A DNA stretch of 64,000 nt, from contig DISW01000006.1 of the NCBI GenBank assembly GCA_002422605.1, positions 68,665 to 132,664 on the forward strand, read 5' to 3'. Shown one piece after another: positions 60,172-64,000 of this stretch; positions within the stretch are counted from its first letter, which is position 1; each line of letters opens with the position of its first letter. A model generated the notes under the pieces. That model saw only the letters and a program-made list of their open reading frames with translations. It was not told the DNA's origin and did no database searches. Origin of the DNA: Bacteriovoracaceae bacterium UBA6200 (GTDB taxonomy: Bacteria; Bdellovibrionota; Bacteriovoracia; Bacteriovoracales; Bacteriovoracaceae). The translations under genes were made by a program, and so were the position numbers.

Positions 60172-60257
60172 ATGTCACCTCTATTAGTAAACAGCAAGCT
60201 TTACAAATACTCCGTCTCTACGAGAAATATGAAATACTCATGAAGATTTAGTCCATA

Positions 60258-60395
60258 TTAAGTTAACTGGATTCTTCGTTCATCTGCAAACTCCAACACT
60301 TCTTTTATCTTATTCGCTGAGACACTATCGGTTCCAAAAGCGAAAACATGATTTGCATCAGGATCCTTCGTCCATCCACCAGGAGAAACGAGTTG
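60258..60395 (-). pseudogene. C-terminal gene remnant without start
   Basis: A minus-strand frame of 45 codons (beginning QLVSPGGWTKDPDANHVF, ending RRIQLT) closes with TAA at 60260-60258. A TAG at 60398-60396 interrupts it, and the frame resumes upstream (ILKLIAANKL before the stop). The sequence has coding character and no overlap with other genes, but no ribosome site or start. It is probably the tail of a decayed gene; the family is not recognised. Confidence 0.4.
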
Positions 60396-60512
60396 CTACA
60401 ACTTGTTTGCAGCTATCAGTTTAAGAATGGAAGTTTACTAAAAAAAACACCCAATCACATTTCAGAAATCCCTTCTTTGTTTGAAAGCGAAAAATGAATC
60501 AATACATAAAAC

Positions 60513-60541
60513 TTTACAGCACCAAGTTGCAGATTTATCTT
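60513..60541 (+). promoter_or_regulatory. Candidate promoter of the nitric oxide reductase gene
   Basis: TTTACA (60513-60518) and TATCTT (60536-60541) are 17 bases apart, giving a start near 60548, 17 bases before the palindrome at 60565. Confidence 0.5.
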
Positions 60542-60564
60542 TATTTAATTTATCTCTAGTGTAC

Positions 60565-60582
60565 TGATATTCTAAAATATCA
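60565..60582. promoter_or_regulatory. Perfect palindromic operator candidate upstream of norZ
   Basis: TGATATT-CTAA-AATATCA has exact 7-bp arms and lies 15 bases before the nor start, just downstream of the predicted transcription start. This is a repressor-type position. NO-responsive regulators (NsrR, NnrR/DNR, NorR) often control such genes, but the sequence fits none of their consensus sites exactly. Confidence 0.65.
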
Positions 60583-60596
60583 TTGAGGAAGTGGTG

Positions 60597-62906
60597 ATGA
60601 ATAATTTTTTACCTGCGCAAATTCGCTATTGGCTGGACACAAGAAACTGGAAGTTGCCACTTATCATTATTTTCACAGTGAGTTTTGCTGGTGTGGCCTT
60701 CATTGGTTACCAAACATATTTCGATGCTCCACCTACTCCAGATTTTGTCGATAAAAATGGGAAAAACATTATCTCTCAAAAGAATATTGAGGATGGCCAG
60801 AAGGCATTTCATCATTATTCTTTGATGGCCTACGGGTCAGTATTTGGCGATGGGGCCCAGCGCGGGCCGGATTTTACGGCCGAAGCCCTTCACTTGCTCG
60901 GCCAGGCGATGAAGTCTTATTACACATCACCCGAAACTCAAACTGAGAGCAAAGATCAAGAAAGCTATTCAAAGCTGATTGATGAACGAATTAAAATTGA
61001 ACTTAAAAAAAATAATTATGATACTCAGACAAATCAAGTTCGACTTTCACCGGCCCAGGTTGAAGCGATTCAAAATCTCAAAGTATATTATAAGAATATA
61101 TTCGTTCAATCGACTAATGTGACGCAATTTCCATTAAGCAATTACATCCAAGATGAGAAAGTGACTGATGATCTTTCTGCATTCTTTTTTTGGACGGCAT
61201 GGGTTTCTGTCGTTCAAAGACCAAATACTGAGTATAGCTACACGCATAACTGGCCTTTTGATCCCAGCGTGGGGAACACACCAACAACACCAACCATCCT
61301 TTGGAGCGTTTTAGGCTTAATGGCATTTGTACTTTGTTGTGGTGGTGTTCTCTATTACATTGGGCAGTACAACCAACTGTCGAGCAAGTTTTTTGCTCCC
61401 GATAAAAAGGATTACCTGATACTCGAAAGAATTAATCAGTACAGCCCCACTTTATCACAAAAGGCGACTTTTAAGTTCTTTGTAGTTGCTGCCATTTTGT
61501 TTCTACTTCAAGTTTCTTGCGGTATATTTACTTTGAATGACTTTATTAATTTCTTCCAGTACATCAATATCAACCTGGCTGAATACTTACCTGTCACAGT
61601 TACGAGAAGCTGGCACACAATGCTTTCCATTTATTGGATATCAACCTGTTGGATTGCTTCCTCTATCTTTATACTACCAATTCTAACTGGTCAGGAAATT
61701 CAAGGCCAAGCAAAGCGAATTAATATTTTGTTTTCTATGTTATTTGTACTAATTGTTGGCTCCGTCGTCGGTGTTTTCCTGGGTCCAATTGGATTTTTTA
61801 AAGACTTCTCGTATTGGTTTGGAAGTCAAGGTTGGGAGTTTGTTGAATTTGGTCGCGCCTATCAATACCTATTGATGCTTAGTTTTTTGTACTGGGTATT
61901 TATCATTTATAAAGGATTGAAACCAGTTCTGAATCGAAAACTAACATGGGATATCCCTCATTGGATTATGTATGCAGTTATTGGAATTCCTTTTCTTTTT
62001 ATTTCTGGATTCGTTGCCGGGCCTGAAACTAACTTTGTCATTGCAGATTTTTGGCGATGGATGGTTGTGCATATGTGGGTCGAGGCTTTCTTTGAAGTCT
62101 TTATCACAGTCATAATTAGCTACTTGATGGTTTTGATGGGCCTAGTTAATAAAGAAGCTGCAATTCGAGTTATTTATTTTGCAACGATTTTATTTTTAGG
62201 AACAGGACTCCTGGGGATTTCTCATAACTTCTATTGGAACGCAAAACCCGTAGCAACGATGGCATTAGGAAGTGTATTTTCAACGATGCAATTTGTTCCT
62301 CTTATTCTTCTGACTGTTGAGGCATGGCGATTTAAAAGTATGCCACATCATGCAACAGCAGGAGACTTAAAAGGAATACAAAACTTTGCATTTGAAGAGG
62401 TCTTCTTGTTTTTAATTGCCGTTAATTTCTGGAATTTTTTTGGTGCAGGAGTTTTGGGAATAATTATTAATTTACCGATCATGAATTATTATGAGCATGG
62501 GACATATCTGACAGTTAACCATGCCCATGCGGCACTGATGGGAGTTTATGGAAATGTTTCTTTGGCCGCTCTCATATTCTCAGTAAAAATCCTCACGAAA
62601 CCAGAGGCGTGGAATACTCGTCTTCTTCGGTTCTGTTTCTGGTGTTTTAATATTGGTCTGATGTTGATGGTCATACTTGATTTATTTCCAGCTGGAATTA
62701 TTCAATTAATGGCCGTCATCGAAAAAGGACTTTGGTACGGACGTAGTCATGAGTTTGTTACATCGGGCACCTTTGAAACACTGACTTGGCTAAGAGGTAT
62801 TGGCTCAGTTGTATTCTTCTTTGGTGGAGTTATTCCTTTGATTACATTCTTAGTATTAAAAATGAAATCTCAAAAAAAGGCAGTGAGCGAGTACCAAACT
62901 CTTTAA
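60597..62906 (+). CDS. norZ: Quinol-dependent nitric oxide reductase (qNOR)
   Basis: The 769-residue protein (GAGGAAG upstream) has the qNOR layout: an N-terminal fused segment with a membrane anchor and a soluble part (HHYSLMAYGSVFGDGAQRGPDF), then about 12 membrane segments of the heme-copper oxidase fold. LPVTVTRSWHTMLSIYWISTC, DFWRWMVVHMWVEAFFEVF and LTVNHAHAALMGVYGN carry the heme and non-heme iron histidines and the Glu residues. It reduces NO to N2O at the inner membrane using quinol, for detoxification or denitrification. The gene is followed by a roxA fragment and no other denitrification gene, so detoxification seems likely. Confidence 0.93.
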   Translation: MNNFLPAQIRYWLDTRNWKLPLIIIFTVSFAGVAFIGYQTYFDAPPTPDFVDKNGKNIISQKNIEDGQKAFHHYSLMAYGSVFGDGAQRGPDFTAEALHLLGQAMKSYYTSPETQTESKDQESYSKLIDERIKIELKKNNYDTQTNQVRLSPAQVEAIQNLKVYYKNIFVQSTNVTQFPLSNYIQDEKVTDDLSAFFFWTAWVSVVQRPNTEYSYTHNWPFDPSVGNTPTTPTILWSVLGLMAFVLCCGGVLYYIGQYNQLSSKFFAPDKKDYLILERINQYSPTLSQKATFKFFVVAAILFLLQVSCGIFTLNDFINFFQYININLAEYLPVTVTRSWHTMLSIYWISTCWIASSIFILPILTGQEIQGQAKRINILFSMLFVLIVGSVVGVFLGPIGFFKDFSYWFGSQGWEFVEFGRAYQYLLMLSFLYWVFIIYKGLKPVLNRKLTWDIPHWIMYAVIGIPFLFISGFVAGPETNFVIADFWRWMVVHMWVEAFFEVFITVIISYLMVLMGLVNKEAAIRVIYFATILFLGTGLLGISHNFYWNAKPVATMALGSVFSTMQFVPLILLTVEAWRFKSMPHHATAGDLKGIQNFAFEEVFLFLIAVNFWNFFGAGVLGIIINLPIMNYYEHGTYLTVNHAHAALMGVYGNVSLAALIFSVKILTKPEAWNTRLLRFCFWCFNIGLMLMVILDLFPAGIIQLMAVIEKGLWYGRSHEFVTSGTFETLTWLRGIGSVVFFFGGVIPLITFLVLKMKSQKKAVSEYQTL

Positions 62907-62985
62907 CATCTAAACAGGCATTTTTCTGACTAATATCACTTATGCCGCTGCTTTTTCATACGAAGAATTTAAGCTATATATAGAA

Positions 62986-63183
62986 ATGAAGAATATATTT
63001 TTTAACGGAATGACTAAAGACTTTTTTCTAAAGCACTACTGGAATAAAAGGCCATGTTTATTCAAACAAGCATTGCCTGAGACTAAAGACTTCGGCACCA
63101 TCAAGGATTTCTTAGAGCTGGCAGTTGAAGATGATTATGAAACTCGCATGGTCATAGAGTATGGCGTTTGTGACGCCGAATAA
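62986..63183 (+). pseudogene. RoxA/YcfD-like ribosomal oxygenase, N-terminal fragment
   Basis: The 65-residue frame resembles the start of JmjC-type ribosomal oxygenases: FLKHYWNKRPCLFKQALP (usually FLxxxWxKxP), TIKDFLELAVEDDYETRMV (usually LxxLAxExxxxSRLV). It stops at TAA 63181-63183, before any HxD iron-binding motif; intact members have about 370-400 residues. The bases that follow read as a transposase remnant on the other strand, so an insertion or deletion has probably destroyed the gene. No ribosome site is strong. Intact function is excluded. Confidence 0.62.
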
Positions 63184-63425
63184 TATATTTTTCCGGAATA
63201 ACATGAATCTCAAAGGACTCTTCAAATGAGTTCATATCTTTTATATTACAACTACCGCAATTGGGACATGAACACTCAGAAAGAGGATAAAACTGAACCC
63301 CTCTTCTTCAAGATTACTTTCTTTTTTTGTACTAGGATTATTTTCTGATCGATTGTGAGGAAGATTTCCCTTGGAACGCTTGAATTTCGGAGCATCCTTT
63401 ATTCGCTCCTGTCTAGACCTAACTT
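63170..63425 (-). pseudogene. IS66-like transposase (TnpC) zinc-finger remnant
   Basis: On the minus strand two overlapping frames give a composite: RQERIKDAPKFKRSKGNLP continuing to LEEEG, then, after a -1 shift at a T run, YPLSECSCPNCGSCNIK and FEIHVIPEKYIIRRHKRHT. CSCPNCG with a downstream IPEKYIIRRHKR pattern resembles the zf-IS66 domain of TnpC. Neither frame is intact, no start exists, and the downstream catalytic domain is absent. Inverted repeats were not identified. Confidence 0.4.
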
Positions 63426-63495
63426 ACTGTCTTATTTCTAATAAGGTATTTTTTAACGATACTGAAATAAAAACGGGAACTGTTGAGTTCGCTCC
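63184..63495. other. Region between the roxA fragment and the right-edge protease gene
   Basis: Apart from the degenerate transposase-like reading on the minus strand, no complete gene is seen. The last 70 bases (63426-63495) hold no recognisable element beyond the 3' end of the protease gene. Confidence 0.4.
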
Positions 63496-64000
63496 TTAAG
63501 GGGCGTACCAACAAAGTGGTCGACTTCCCACTTCTCCTTGCATGACCCTTGAGCACACCCCAACGATTGGATCTTCATCGCTAACATTCTCCTTGGGATC
63601 TAGAGAGCAAAGAGCCGCTTGGAAATAAGTATCCAAGCGGCACTGAGCATTAGCATGCTGGAAAGAAGTCGTTTGAACAATTTTGGGATCCGGTGTCTCA
63701 ACCATTGGGATGGCCTCGCGACGGTAATCTGCCACGAGTTTGCTCATATCAAGGCCCGCCATGACCACCCTCATACAAAGGGCCTGATCTTTGGAAGAGT
63801 TAAATTCTTTTTGACAGCTTGTTTTGGCCAATTCTGGAACACTAAGACCTTGAACAATAGTCGTATTATCGTCATCTTGGAAAAGTCTTTTTAAACATTT
63901 AAGTGCAGCCCAATAATCTGCCTGACCTTCATAGGAGTTCCATTTCTTCAGCGGGACTGTTGATTTAGGTGCACCTCCGAAGTGATGTCCTAATTCATGA
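63496..64000 (-). CDS. HExxH zinc protease, C-terminal part (cut by window edge)
   Basis: The minus-strand frame is open from the window edge to a stop at 63496, giving 168 visible codons. It enters at HELGHHFGGAPK, where H-E-x-x-H is the zinc-binding motif, followed by WNSYEGQADYWAALKCL, whose EGQAD resembles the third-ligand Glu segment of gluzincin-type peptidases. The remainder is Cys-rich (KCLKRL, TSCQKE, LCMRVV, QCRLD, LCSLD, VCSRVM, LCWYAP), pointing to an exported, disulphide-bonded enzyme. The signal peptide and N-terminus lie outside the window. An internal ATG at 63831 is not the true start. Confidence 0.75.
   Translation of the reverse strand, partial: HELGHHFGGAPKSTVPLKKWNSYEGQADYWAALKCLKRLFQDDDNTTIVQGLSVPELAKTSCQKEFNSSKDQALCMRVVMAGLDMSKLVADYRREAIPMVETPDPKIVQTTSFQHANAQCRLDTYFQAALCSLDPKENVSDEDPIVGVCSRVMQGEVGSRPLCWYAP

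Overview
The window is an AT-leaning, gene-dense bacterial chromosome segment. Secreted hydrolases, large surface fibres and lectin-like proteins, diderm envelope genes (KdtA-like and family 9 glycosyltransferases, C-terminal-Phe outer-membrane barrels) and a Flp-type prepilin suggest a Gram-negative predatory-type bacterium, most like the Bdellovibrionota (Bacteriovorax/Peredibacter-like). That assignment is an inference from gene content; no rRNA is present.

Layout. 0-3 kb: start of tilS (cut by the left edge, minus strand), a tRNA with CAT anticodon behind a good promoter, and an OmpR-type response regulator/histidine kinase pair. 3-10 kb: a three-gene operon joining a giant circularly permuted ATP-grasp/HExxH protein, a one-membrane-region protein and an outer-membrane barrel; this is the strongest candidate for an undescribed system. 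10-16 kb: exported enzymes (YkuD_2 L,D-transpeptidase, transglutaminase-elicitor-like protein, metzincin, pyroglutamyl-peptidase-like protein) and an FAD oxidoreductase. 16-25 kb: housekeeping and mixed genes (Tex, tRNA-Arg, DUF3703, DEAD helicase, STAS, RmuC, papain-like protease, tyrosine recombinase). 25-31 kb: FtsX-like permease plus fadJ-fadI beta-oxidation operon and an outer-membrane protein. 31-36 kb: minus-strand envelope operon (GT9, KdtA-like, degenerate Rossmann protein, Flp prepilin). 35-39 kb: PHB-depolymerase-like esterase, small secreted proteins, RRM protein. 39-46 kb: a 7 kb adhesin operon (S74-chaperoned fibre and a five-module fibrinogen-like protein). 46-54 kb: desaturase, exported NADAR-like protein, hemerythrin, HDAC-like deacetylase, exported caspase-like peptidase, truncated kinase. 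54-57 kb: CheY-like regulator and GH15 hydrolase. 57-60 kb: anaerobic ribonucleotide reductase nrdG-nrdD behind a promoter, palindrome and cobalamin riboswitch. 60-64 kb: quinol nitric oxide reductase with a perfect palindromic operator candidate, a roxA fragment abutting an IS66-like transposase remnant, and an HExxH protease gene cut by the right edge.

How it fits together. Several genes point to life at variable oxygen and nitric oxide (class III RNR under B12 control, qNOR, hemerythrin). Others suit digestion and use of another cell's envelope, protein, lipid and storage polymer (transpeptidase, peptidases, beta-oxidation, PHB esterase, GH15). Gene packing is tight: many 4-nt start/stop overlaps, several convergent tail overlaps, and at least one terminator shared by facing genes.
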